Source: Phytomonas francai
Lineage: Eukaryota; Euglenozoa; Kinetoplastea; Trypanosomatida; Trypanosomatidae
Direction of reading: 5' to 3'
NCBI GenBank assembly: GCA_001766655.1
Contig: MJCC01000002.1
Location: 873,992-937,991 of the forward strand
DNA length: 64,000 nucleotides
Shown: positions 47,046 through 55,821 of the stretch, in pieces
How the letters are laid out: every line of letters starts with the position of its first letter
Numbering within the stretch: the first letter of the stretch is position 1
The notes under the pieces: model-generated
What the model was told of the DNA's origin: nothing
Databases searched by the model: none
The model's input: the letters and a program-made list of their open reading frames with translations, nothing else
Made by a program: the position numbers and the translations under genes

Positions 47046-47779
47046 TCGTGTCAGGGATGTCCAGCGTGATGCAATAGAATGGGGCGGAGGGAAAAGGAGC
47101 ATCGATGAAGTTTATGTTGTTCTCTTCTAAAATGCATTGCCTCGAATTTTCCGGTGGACCCAGGCAAGTTGCACCTACCACGTCTATAGGGCATTCCATC
47201 CCAAATGCTCAGAGTCCGATAATCCCCAGCTTAGGGAAAAACCCAACTGTATCAGGATTCCCCGCATTACGTCAGGGGTTTCTTGTTGTCCACCTGCGGC
47301 CTGGCAGACAAATTTATCCAACAGCGTTGGTGGAAGCATCTGTAGGCAAGGGTCCAGGGGTCCTTGTGGCCAATCAACAATGGCTAAGGAGCTGTTCGTT
47401 CGGTATTATTTTAATGCTGACAGCAGAACCATCCCGCTGACATCAGGTGATCACGCGGTAGCATACTCTGATAGATCAACTGCAGACTGTGATCTGTTGT
47501 TATGTCGAATCAATATGCTAGTGTTATTTTTACTGCTTTTGCATTGCTCACTAAGTCACTCGAGTTTCTTATTCCTAGACAAAAGTGCCTCGTCAATTCA
47601 TGAATCCACAAACCAAGAGGACTTTTTAGCTTTGCCATACCTTGCCACACGGGAATTTTTACGTTAAAATTCAGGAATTGTTTACGTCAACTACTTGCTT
47701 TTCAACATTTATCTTTGATTTCTCTTTTAAATATGACACAAATACATAGCCTTTTTATCCCCCTCCCCCCCCCCCCTTA
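47046..47779 (+). other. Atypical spacer, possible decayed or unrecognised coding sequence
   Basis: Unlike other spacers, 47,100-47,470 is not AT-rich and stays open in two overlapping frames. One runs 111 codons from an ATG at 47105. The other is open from a TTG at 47137 to 47667 and contains an ATG-initiated 95-codon part with a hydrophobic stretch near 47,510-47,570. Neither is recognised. The last part has a C-run (47761-47776) just before the next start. Confidence 0.35.
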
Positions 47780-48877
47780 ATGGGGTTAGAAAAAAAATGT
47801 GAAGATATTGCAACGCTTCTGAATGCAAACGCTGCAGTGAGAAAGAGCCTTATAGAGTCCTTGAGGCGGATTGAGTGGGAGCTGTGTTGGATTGGGTTTC
47901 TCAGGGTTTCCTTTAGTAAATGTTTTGAAACTCGCAAGAGGGGGCGCGCATCAGCAGCTTCGAAATCGCAATCCTCGACGAATAAGTTCCCCAAACCCTT
48001 ATTGTCGATGGGGGCGCCGGAAAAAAAGAAAAAATGGGGTCTGATCTCGCAACGCTGCCTTTTGGCCATAGCCGAGGCATTGGCGCCTCAAAACGAGACC
48101 TCGCCAAATCCAGCCGTATGGGATGGAATTGCAAAAGAGATGCTTCGCCGCTGCGGGGTTGCGTGGACCGGAATTGAGTGCTACCAGGAGTATGCGCGTT
48201 TGACCTGCGATACGCGCGACTTCACGTCGGGCGAGGACGCGATGCTGCACGCGCACATCACCACCCACCCGCACAACTGGCGAGCCCTCAGCGAGGAGCT
48301 CTACGCCCGCTTTGGGGTCCGCCGCCGGCCCTTTCAGGTCGCCCAGCGCTGCCGGCAGCTGACATCGAGGCTCTTTTATCGCCGCCACCTCCCCGTCGAG
48401 GAGGTTTGGGCGCGAATCGAGCCCTTCGCGCAGGCCCCCGACGTCGACCCCAACCGAATCGCCGAGAGGGTGAACCGCGGCGCCGACGCACGCGCGGAGC
48501 TTCCGCTGACGCCGAGCAGCGTGAGGTACGCCATCCGGTACGGCCTCCCCAGGCAGAGGAAGGACCGATTACTCTACTGGAGGCTGATGGCTATCTTTTG
48601 CAATTTCTCTACCCCGTACAAAGAGCTCCTTGGCTCCTTCCACGCCAGGCCGCACTTTGTCTATTCCCAAGTCTCCCTGGAGGATTTGGCGCGGCACTCA
48701 AACTCGACCCTGGAGGATATACAAGACCGCATTGTGCAGAAGCTCCTTGGAGGGAAGGAGGGTCTGCTGAATAATGATTTTGAACAGATCTCAAACGAAC
48801 TGTTCGGGCATAATAGAGTGGCTTTAGCCATTTTTCAAGTGGCATATCAGCTTGCGAAGGATGAAGATTGCTTGTGA
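47780..48877 (+). CDS. Myb/SANT-like protein resembling SNAPc subunit 4 (SNAP190)
   Basis: 365 residues. A first helical unit (about 112-140, WDGIAKEML ... GIECYQEYARL) and a second Myb-like unit (148-195, FTSGEDAML ... HPHNWRALSEEL ... RRRPFQVAQRC) follow the order of the N-terminal Myb half-repeats of SNAPc4, where a W-D-x-IA unit is followed by E-E-D and RTPFQC-type segments. SNAPc drives snRNA transcription and, in trypanosomatids, spliced-leader RNA transcription; a Myb-like subunit is known there. The C-terminal 160 residues are helical and unassigned. The ATG at 47780 lies inside C/T homopolymers; a later Met (residue 77, MGAPEKKKKW) may be the real start. Eaf1/EP400-type SANT proteins are an alternative. 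Confidence 0.6.
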   Translation: MGLEKKCEDIATLLNANAAVRKSLIESLRRIEWELCWIGFLRVSFSKCFETRKRGRASAASKSQSSTNKFPKPLLSMGAPEKKKKWGLISQRCLLAIAEALAPQNETSPNPAVWDGIAKEMLRRCGVAWTGIECYQEYARLTCDTRDFTSGEDAMLHAHITTHPHNWRALSEELYARFGVRRRPFQVAQRCRQLTSRLFYRRHLPVEEVWARIEPFAQAPDVDPNRIAERVNRGADARAELPLTPSSVRYAIRYGLPRQRKDRLLYWRLMAIFCNFSTPYKELLGSFHARPHFVYSQVSLEDLARHSNSTLEDIQDRIVQKLLGGKEGLLNNDFEQISNELFGHNRVALAIFQVAYQLAKDEDCL

Positions 48878-49127
48878 AAGTTAGAATTGGTTCCCATTTT
48901 TTTTTTCCTATCCAGAGCCTGGGCCACAAACCCCAACTCAACAACAACAACAAAATAGTATTGATATCCTTTTAATGTTTCCATTTTCGTCCCCTATAGC
49001 TCACTCTACAAATCTTTTTTCCTAATTTCAGTAATATTTTGTAAACTCGTAAGAGCTTGGATTAAAAAAGTTTAAATATTATTTTCCCTCTCAGACGCAC
49101 ATACTTCTCTCTTTGAATTCAATTACC

Positions 49128-49979
49128 ATGGATAAGGTTGTGGAAGGAAATGGGATGAATGAGGAGGCCGAAATCCGCATGCGCGACCAGCAACGCAAAC
49201 GGGAGGAGGGGGAATGGGAGCGAAAGAAGAAAGAGGCGGAAGAGGAGGAGGAAAGGAAAAGAAACGAGGAAAGGGAGCGCATCAGGGAAGAGGAGCTTCG
49301 ACAGAAACGCCGGGAGGAGGAATGGAAGCGGCTTGGCTCCGATATCATTCAGGATCTCCCCCCGGTTCCGCCGCCGATAAAGAGCGATGATGATGAGAAC
49401 GCCCTCCGCGCGTGGTACTTAGACGAAGAAACCTCCAACCCAACCTTAACGATGCAAAGCTTCAAGACGGGCCGCAAACAGAATGCCCCGCCGGTTACCA
49501 TGAACGATTTATTACAGCTTGGGATTGTTTGCTTCTATATAAACCTGAACGATTTTTCTATTGTCAAACAAATCATAAAGGAGCGGTTGTACAAGCACAC
49601 AGATGAAGTAAGGATATCACAAACGGCAAAAGACGAGGCCTTCCTAGAGCGCTGGTTCAATGAGCATTACAATGAGGACGAGCAACTACGTCTCGTCTTA
49701 GACGGATCCTGCTATTTCGATATTCGCTCCGTCAGAGAAAAATGGATTCGAATTCATCTTCGAGCCTCTCAGTTAATTATTATACCCGCTGGGATGTACC
49801 ACCGCGGCACGCTTGACGAAAACGATTATGTCGCCCTCTTCCGGGGGTTCAAGGAATCCCCCCGATTCGTGCCAATTAACCGCCCGCATGACAACACAAA
49901 TGCGCGAAAAGTAAGGCTAAACTATCTTATGAAACTAAAGAAGGGAAATGTAGCAGCTGAGTCGGGGTTTCAAGTATAG
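49128..49979 (+). CDS. Acireductone dioxygenase-like protein with coiled-coil extension, metal site degraded
   Basis: 283 residues from the ATG at 49128 (frame open to a TTG at 49113). Residues 10-68 form a Glu/Lys/Arg-rich single helix absent from ARD enzymes. The ARD cupin domain spans about 92-272: LRAWYLDEE, LLQLGIVCFYINL, LVLDGSCYFDIRS, WIRIHL, IIPAGMYHRGTLDE and INRPHDNTNAR. ARD needs three His and one Glu for Fe or Ni (H88, H90, E94, H133 in human ADI1). Here the equivalents are H180, N182, Q186 and H225, with identical spacing, so two ligands are lost. The methionine-salvage reaction is therefore unlikely; a structural or regulatory role is inferred. Acceptor-like AG at 49093-49094 after a CT tract. 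Confidence 0.85.
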   Translation: MDKVVEGNGMNEEAEIRMRDQQRKREEGEWERKKKEAEEEEERKRNEERERIREEELRQKRREEEWKRLGSDIIQDLPPVPPPIKSDDDENALRAWYLDEETSNPTLTMQSFKTGRKQNAPPVTMNDLLQLGIVCFYINLNDFSIVKQIIKERLYKHTDEVRISQTAKDEAFLERWFNEHYNEDEQLRLVLDGSCYFDIRSVREKWIRIHLRASQLIIIPAGMYHRGTLDENDYVALFRGFKESPRFVPINRPHDNTNARKVRLNYLMKLKKGNVAAESGFQV

Positions 49980-50221
49980 ATTCGCGCTGAGCCCGCTCAA
50001 TATCTGCCCTTTTTACGACGACGACACGCAAAATTCTTCATGGCGCCATTCGAACGTTGATAAATAAAAGAGGGAAACCCCTGCAAGTTAGTAGCCTGAG
50101 TGTACGAATGCATGGTACCAAAGTAAACCCCCATGATGACAAAAGGCCGATTAAAATAAATGCTGCATCCATTACCCCACCTCACCCTTTCCCATAATTC
50201 ACACCCGGTGTGCTCAGCCTC
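49980..50221. other. Convergent strand-switch region
   Basis: Only about 240 bp separate the stop of the last + strand gene and the stop of the first - strand gene. Every convincing gene to the left is + and every one to the right is -. In trypanosomatids such sites are where polycistronic transcription ends. No tRNA or other RNA gene is visible here. Confidence 0.6.
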
Positions 50222-50740
50222 TTACAAATCTGCGTCTTCCGCCTCCTCTTCCGTCGACTCTTCGCTGTCCTGTGAACAATCGCACAGGTTGTCGAAGTTA
50301 TAGTCGAACTGTGATCCATTGATTTCCGAGTCAAGACCTAACTCGTTAATGTTCAGCCGGTCTCGCCGCACAAGACCGCACTTCCCACACTGCATGGAGG
50401 TTATGTCATATACAGTTTGCTCCCGCGCGCGTTTGCGAGAAAGCTTGAGATTTTTCTCTATTTGCTGTTTTGAGAGCATTTCATCGACTTCCATTGAGGC
50501 AAGTTCCTCGGGTGTTATTTTCCGCTCTAGGATCTGATTGTTGAGATTACGGACGTTTGCTATGATGCTCATGATCTGATCTTTGAATTCCTCTGCGTCG
50601 CTGGCTCGACCTTTCACCGCGAGGACCACAGATTCTGCGTACGTCTCCGCTGCTTCTTTTGCATGCCTGAAATCATCCATTTTTTCTAGTGCGAAAATTA
50701 AGGTCTGAACTGCCTTTTTGTCCTTAGATAGCAATTTCAT
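50222..50740 (-). CDS. TFIIS-like protein with atypical zinc ribbon
   Basis: 172 residues. Residues about 15-100 resemble TFIIS domain II: a helix with AKEAAETYAESV, FKDQIMSIIANVRNLNNQIL (family YR..vR..i.NLkD.kNp.Lr), RKITPEELASMEVDEM (family G.I.p..la.MtaeEM). A CGKC follows at about 117-120 where the zinc ribbon should begin, but the catalytic RSADE-type hairpin is missing; instead there is a 33-residue spacer and a terminal CDC, then an acidic tail. TFIIS rescues backtracked RNA polymerase II through that hairpin, so cleavage activity is doubtful here. It could be a regulatory paralogue or an unrelated TFIIS-domain protein. Stop codon at 50222. Confidence 0.6.
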   Translation of the reverse strand: MKLLSKDKKAVQTLIFALEKMDDFRHAKEAAETYAESVVLAVKGRASDAEEFKDQIMSIIANVRNLNNQILERKITPEELASMEVDEMLSKQQIEKNLKLSRKRAREQTVYDITSMQCGKCGLVRRDRLNINELGLDSEINGSQFDYNFDNLCDCSQDSEESTEEEAEDADL

Positions 50741-51090
50741 TCCTTATAAAGTATGTATATATATATATATATCTATATATCTATAAATTTTTTTAAAGCA
50801 GAAGCAAAGTTTATGAAAATAAAATAATAAAAAAACCATTACCGGTGAGTTTATCACCCTCACTTCAGCAGTTTAGAATGTAATTGAATATTATTCTCGC
50901 CCCTAAGGAGTAAAGGATGCTGATTTGCTTTTCCTTAAGAATCTGTGAAAATTAGAGAGCGTAGCGAGCGGTAACGAAAGTATTCACAGACCTAATCAAA
51001 CTCAAGCCCTTTTTGCCGGGCTTGACCTTCTTTCCTCCAATTTCATAGTTTACACAGTTGTCCTTTTCTTCCCCTGAACTATTTTTTCCA
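50741..51090 (-). other. Spacer with TA microsatellite
   Basis: AT-rich, with a (TA)n patch at about 50754-50785 close to the start of the TFIIS-like gene. No coding content recognised; a 62-codon - frame (50952-51140) overlaps the next gene's end and is considered spurious. Confidence 0.5.
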
Positions 51091-51918
51091 CTATGATAAA
51101 GCCCTTGTCCAACTGGAAAGCCACAAGAGACTAAAAACAAACGCAGCGGCTAAAGTTAACGTATTCATCATATCTTCCAGAGGCGACAACCAATAATAAA
51201 AAAATACACTCATGAAGTCCTCAAAATACGCAGGATTGAGTACTGTCCAGGGCTTGTCAATCGTTCCATAAAGTGGATGCAAATTCCGCGCCGTGTATTT
51301 CCACCACTCAGCATCTGGCACTCCCCCAACGGGGCCGACGCCATCCATCCAAAAAGTTGTCTGCGGCCGTTTGTAGGTCGCTTCGTAGAACAATTTGAGT
51401 TTGCTCGACGCGTAGCGGGCTAATCGAGGATGGCTGAACGCGCATCGACGCGTTTCCCCCTCTTCGAGGATCAACGTGATGTTTGGGTAAACCGCTTTAA
51501 CCCTATCACAAATCATCTTCTTGATGTAAACTTCAGAAATGATATTAGGCTGCGTGATGAGCCAGCTGGCGATATTTAGGCGGCCGTTCTGAAAGGCAGC
51601 TGTTAGCGGATGGAAGTTGTAGCTAGCATCTCCGTTGACATTGAATGATTTTTGAACAAGAAAGTTGAAAACTTCTCTACCAACATCCTCTTCCAAATCC
51701 GCTCTGGCTAAAGTATAGAAGGGAGACGGGACGACCTCCGTGTACTGCGTTAGGTTTACAAAATAATCAAGTGTTTCGAGGAATCTAATACGCCCACTTG
51801 CTACGCCAAAGTTCAAACCTTTTACGGCGAGGGAATCAATAGCCCCCGGTAAGGTGTAAATAACGGCCAAAACTGCTAGAACCCATACACAGCTCATAAC
51901 GACAATAAAAAGACGCAT
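51091..51918 (-). CDS. Hypothetical protein with N- and C-terminal membrane helices
   Basis: 275 residues, not recognised. Residues 3-24 (FIVVMSCVWVLAVLAVIYTL) form a signal peptide or anchor, and 252-268 (TLTLAAAFVFSLLWLSSW) a second hydrophobic segment near the C-terminus. Between them, around 85-125, FHPLTAAFQNGRLNIASWLI looks like one ankyrin-type repeat. The lumenal part has three possible N-glycosylation sites (NLT, NIT and a later one to check) and only a few Cys. Stop TAG at 51091. The coding look is good, but no function can be proposed. Confidence 0.7.
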   Translation of the reverse strand: MRLFIVVMSCVWVLAVLAVIYTLPGAIDSLAVKGLNFGVASGRIRFLETLDYFVNLTQYTEVVPSPFYTLARADLEEDVGREVFNFLVQKSFNVNGDASYNFHPLTAAFQNGRLNIASWLITQPNIISEVYIKKMICDRVKAVYPNITLILEEGETRRCAFSHPRLARYASSKLKLFYEATYKRPQTTFWMDGVGPVGGVPDAEWWKYTARNLHPLYGTIDKPWTVLNPAYFEDFMSVFFYYWLSPLEDMMNTLTLAAAFVFSLLWLSSWTRALS

Positions 51919-52285
51919 CCCTTGATGGTGGTAGGCCTACGCAGGATATCTTTCCTATTTATTAGGTGCTTCCCTTGGGGTGGATGTAGGACAATGGGAA
52001 AAAATACATATCAAGGAAGCCATATTTCGCTCATATATTTTACAGTGAGAAGCACATAATGAAAAGCAAAAGGTGAAGTGATTGAGAGAAGTCACGTGTA
52101 CATTAAGCCTTGTACTGCTACTAACATTTGCAAAAAAAAAAATGAAAGTAATAATAGCATCACATGCTTAATTGCTGCTATAATTCTAGGTAGTCAATCC
52201 AATCAAATGCGCACCACATAACTCGTTTAATATTTCCGTTCGGCTTACCCTCCATCGGGGGAATCGACATAGGGAATTGAAATTA
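51919..52285 (-). other. Spacer, nothing recognised
   Basis: AT-rich 367-base interval between two - strand genes. No open frame of interest, repeat or RNA motif seen. Confidence 0.5.
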
Positions 52286-52744
52286 TCAACCAAGGCCATT
52301 GCCGTGGTAGTGAATTTTTACCGCCCAGGAGACCTCAGACCCCTCGGAATGACCTGTATCAATATTCGCACTCGCTCTCAAGAACCCTTGCGTCGCCACG
52401 CCAACGACTTTATAGTCGAAGTTTCCCCCCCAACTCCTCTGCGAGAGGTCGTTCTTGACGTACTCCAGAAACGCCTTTCCGACCTGGTCGACAGAATGGT
52501 GGGTTTGGGGATTGTTCTCTGTGGTTGCCCACACTTCGGCCGGGTTGTCGGCTCCCGGAGATTCCGGGACCTTATCGCCGGCGAGCTTCTTGTTCTGCGT
52601 TTCTACAAACTGAGTCCAAGCTTGGAAAAGCTTACAAGCAACCGGGGATTTGTGAACATTCACCAAGGTGAGAAACGTATTGGATTTATTCTTGGTGTGG
52701 TATTCCACATCCCTATTCTTCGTTTTACTTGTAGAACAACCCAT
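52286..52744 (-). CDS. Small N-terminally lipidated protein (MGCSTSK start)
   Basis: 152 residues from the ATG at 52744. The start MGCSTSK is a textbook N-myristoylation (Gly2) plus palmitoylation (Cys3) site, as in small membrane-tethered proteins of kinetoplastid flagella. The body is not recognised: it has a predicted helix (CKLFQAWTQFVETQNKK), a loop rich in Asn/Pro/Glu, HSVDQVGKAFLEYVKNDL, and a C-terminal beta-like part. The frame runs ten codons further upstream (to 52774), but the MGCS start is much more sensible, and an AG acceptor (52799-52800 on the - strand) precedes it. A + strand frame over the same bases (52277-52822) is judged a shadow. Tethering to the flagellar or plasma membrane is inference. 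Confidence 0.7.
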   Translation of the reverse strand: MGCSTSKTKNRDVEYHTKNKSNTFLTLVNVHKSPVACKLFQAWTQFVETQNKKLAGDKVPESPGADNPAEVWATTENNPQTHHSVDQVGKAFLEYVKNDLSQRSWGGNFDYKVVGVATQGFLRASANIDTGHSEGSEVSWAVKIHYHGNGLG

Positions 52745-52967
52745 CTCAAGTTTTGTTATGGTGGAAGAGGACAATATGAAAAAAAAAATGGCTTATACCT
52801 GAAGGAAAAAATTACAACCTAAAGGACTTTCCGTATTTTTGTATAGGGAAAAAAGGTGTGGAAGGGGGGAGGTGATGCCCATAGTTTTTGTTTGGTTTGT
52901 GTATACGGGAAGCCCATATATGTGAGACATCGAAATGTCCTGCTATTGGCAGCACCCATGACATATA

Positions 52968-52998
<31 letters not shown>

Positions 52999-53350
52999 AG
53001 ATATATGTATACAAGCAAAGGATATTAAAAAACCGCCACTATTGGACCGGACAAACCTTGGGTCCTCCACGAAATTAATGCTTAATGTCAAACTGCACAC
53101 AGAAAGGGGGGGGGAAGTGGTCTCATCTGCGAAAGCATAGTCCCTCATTACGATTGTTATGAACAAGCAATTTTTAAATGAAACTGAAGCAAAGGGGGTG
53201 AAAAATTCAACTTCCGCAACGTAAGAATATAGAGAACTAAGCTAAAAAGTGCAACGCTAGGCTTGTCAAACACCAAAGAATGCGGCGGGCTAACTCAGAT
53301 GAGCTGGAGCCAAAATACCAGAGCCCGATCCGCCGCGCAAAGCCGCCCTC
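52745..53350 (-). other. Spacer with TA and ATAGAT repeats
   Basis: 600 bases between the PUF stop and the lipidated-protein start. On the - strand a pyrimidine tract ends in CAG (AG at 52799-52800), the probable acceptor of the lipidated-protein gene. Several short frames on both strands are repeat-driven. Confidence 0.5.
52963..53006. repeat. (TA)n followed by (ATAGAT)n
   Basis: TA dinucleotides (52963-52980) pass into four tandem hexanucleotide ATAGAT units and a degenerate end at about 53006. Confidence 0.9.
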
Positions 53351-55003
53351 TCACTGGTACTCGTGGCCGGTCCCATTGCCGTTGAGGAGGTTCATAAAGG
53401 GGGGCGGGGCGCCCGGGATGCCGATGAACTGCTGAGAGCCGTGCAGGACGAACTGCATCGAGCCCATCATGTGCTGCTGCTGGAAGAGCGAGACGTCGGG
53501 CGGGAGGTTGGCGAGGGCGACGGGCTGCGCAACCGCGGCCGCGCTCTCCGCCATCATCGCGGGTGAGAGAAAGGGCGGCGGCAGCTCGGGCTCCGGCCTC
53601 GCGCCCAGGGAGTAGACGGCCGAGTTCGCGCTCGCGCCCCCCGCCTCCTTCTTTGCCTGCCGCCGCGAGGACCCGCGGCGGCGGCGGGAGAGCTTCATCT
53701 CGATCTTGACGCCGTACGGGGAGTGCTTGAGGAGGTCCTGTAGGGGCATAATCGAGTCGCGGAGCTGGGTGAACTCGCTTTCGCCCGAGGCGGTCGCGAT
53801 CGCGGTTTGGATCACGTAGTTCGCGAAGCCGTCTGTCAGGAGCTTCGGCAGCACCTGCGGCTCCGTCAGCTCGTCCACGAGGAGCTGACGGACGTCGGGC
53901 GAGGCCGTCTTGAGACACTTTTCGATGACGTTGCTACTGAATTTATTGCAGGAAAGCTCGGCAACGTGGTGGAGTATCTGCCTAATGATCTGGTTGGTGT
54001 AGTCGGAGGATTTCGACTCTGGGTTAGCCAAACCAAGATCGCTGTGGCGGTCCAGGATGAATTGGATCACGTAGTTCCCAAACGAGTCCTGGACAAGCTC
54101 CAAAGAATTGCTGAGAACGGTTTTAATAATGGAGGAGGAATAGGGCTCGGGTGCCCATCGCATGCACTTTTGGACGATGCAGCAGCCTTGGCGGTTCCTG
54201 CAAATCTCAACACATCTGTCCATGATCTCTTTGTGGATGCATTTATCAATAGCTGCCAGCACTTCATTCTGCTCTGAAGTACTAACCTCTTTATGGAGCT
54301 CATTGAGCCGAGGAGAGGCGATCAGTTTCGTCAGAACGTGGCTTCCGTTAATATCCATGGCTATCTTCGCCACATGATCAGAAATACCCCCAGCGAACGC
54401 GTCGAACTCCTCTAGTGTTGTAAGGCTGTCAACAACTTTCTGAAGCACCCGGCCGCCGTTGGTATCGCACGCAAGTGGAACGATTTTGGTACCGAGCTGC
54501 GCGATAAGCGTCATCAACTCTGAATCCTTTGTCAAGAAAAAGGACTCGTCATTCTTGGCTTTGTGAAGCCGCGCCGGTCTTGTTCCAGTCGTTAACAGCG
54601 AAACTATAGACCGCATCAACTCGCTGCCATTCGGATCCGCGCACAGCCTTCGGACGAGCGTGAGAGCCTCGTGGACAAACATGTTTCGGAAGTGGACCTT
54701 GGCCTTCGCAGCTTCGTCGAGCTCTGGATGAAGCTGCTGCGCCTGCCCACACGCATCCACTAATTTCAATGCATCTCGTAGGCCGTTGGCATCTTTCATG
54801 CATTTAGTAATGCGTTTCCTGTACATTTCAGCATCATTATCTTCAAATCCCATTTCATCGTATAAGGGGGAATTTGATGAAGTACATTCTTTCTGAAGCT
54901 TAAACTCAAGCTCCTTAATACTATTTTCAATATCTGCCAATTGCTTTACTAACGCAACACGCTGTGAGTAAAGGGAAGCAAGGGCTTCTTCGTGAGATGG
55001 CAT
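53351..55003 (-). CDS. PUF-family (Pumilio) RNA-binding protein
   Basis: 550 residues: N-terminal coiled coil (1-40), then PUF repeats about 105-430, then a basic SRRRRGSSRRQAKKE stretch and a Pro/Ala/Gln-rich tail. Recognition positions can be read in the last four full repeats: C274-C275-Q278, N310-Y311-Q314, S357-N358-E361 and N395-Y396-Q399, followed by a non-binding C-terminal repeat (PYGVKIEMKL). By the PUF code these select A, U, G and U and, read antiparallel, give the classical 5'-UGUA core. Earlier repeats (GGRVLQ, GSHVLT) are divergent. PUF proteins bind 3' UTRs and repress or localise mRNAs, often through CCR4-NOT; CNOT9 is encoded nearby in the other array. The 3' end of the gene is GC-rich. 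Confidence 0.93.
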   Translation of the reverse strand: MPSHEEALASLYSQRVALVKQLADIENSIKELEFKLQKECTSSNSPLYDEMGFEDNDAEMYRKRITKCMKDANGLRDALKLVDACGQAQQLHPELDEAAKAKVHFRNMFVHEALTLVRRLCADPNGSELMRSIVSLLTTGTRPARLHKAKNDESFFLTKDSELMTLIAQLGTKIVPLACDTNGGRVLQKVVDSLTTLEEFDAFAGGISDHVAKIAMDINGSHVLTKLIASPRLNELHKEVSTSEQNEVLAAIDKCIHKEIMDRCVEICRNRQGCCIVQKCMRWAPEPYSSSIIKTVLSNSLELVQDSFGNYVIQFILDRHSDLGLANPESKSSDYTNQIIRQILHHVAELSCNKFSSNVIEKCLKTASPDVRQLLVDELTEPQVLPKLLTDGFANYVIQTAIATASGESEFTQLRDSIMPLQDLLKHSPYGVKIEMKLSRRRRGSSRRQAKKEAGGASANSAVYSLGARPEPELPPPFLSPAMMAESAAAVAQPVALANLPPDVSLFQQQHMMGSMQFVLHGSQQFIGIPGAPPPFMNLLNGNGTGHEYQ

Positions 55004-55821
55004 TTTGCTTAATTAATGATAAACCAGCACAAGTCGAAATATACGTAACGGTAAACCAAGAGAAATGAAAGCTAAATGAGTTTACCTATGCAAGTAAAAA
55101 AAGAGTTAAATGAAATGGAAAGAAGCATTAAAGCAATGATTATTTTTCATAACGAAAAGGAAAAAATGTACCTGTAATGATTCATTTGTATCAAAATAAA
55201 ATTCTTACCATTAGCGCCAAGAGAGTCCAAAACGCGTTGCCCAGAACTCCTGCGCAGCCACAGCGGTGGAACAAGACAATGAACCGCCATTCTCAAAGGA
55301 TGTCAAAGCACATTGAATCTACAAAGAATGCCAAAACTGCACGCTCTTTCATAGATGCATATATGTGTGTTGCTATCACAGAAGTATTATATCAGTACTT
55401 GGTTCAAGAATCCATAAACGCCGTTGACGCGAACTTGTGTATTTCGTCAATTAAGCCTTTTAAAACATGACACCAACCAGACTCGAGAAGTGCTGGAAAG
55501 GCTAACGCGATACGTTGAACACCTTGTCTTCACTTGCCATTCTATTTAAAAAAAGAATAGGCAGAGAGACAAACTCGAGATTACTCTCACGTATACATAC
55601 ATACCACGCAACTGAAGTAGGCTACGACATAACCAGGTAGATAAAGTAACCCCAGATACTCCACGCGACGCGAATGCTCGCAATTGTCAACATTAGAACT
55701 AGGTTTCTGGCAAATCTTAAAAAGTCTCCTCGTAGCAAACCATCGCCGATACTAAGGAATGACGAATAGTTTTAAGTCTAACAGAAGAGAAAAAAAATGT
55801 AATATATTATCTCTAGATGTT
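55004..55821 (-). other. Spacer, no supported gene
   Basis: 820 bases, AT-rich. A 97-codon + frame (55177-55470) begins with ATG but lies against the strand bias of the region and has no recognised content; left uncalled. On the - strand T-rich tracts with AGs precede the PUF start. Confidence 0.4.

Noticed and set aside
52277..52822. 181-codon + strand frame overlapping the MGCSTSK gene
   Set aside because: It begins at a non-ATG codon, lies against the strand of the array and contains no motif; the - strand frame has a convincing lipidation start and acceptor.
55177..55470. 97-codon + frame upstream of the PUF gene
   Set aside because: It opposes the direction of the array and has no recognisable domain; likely chance.
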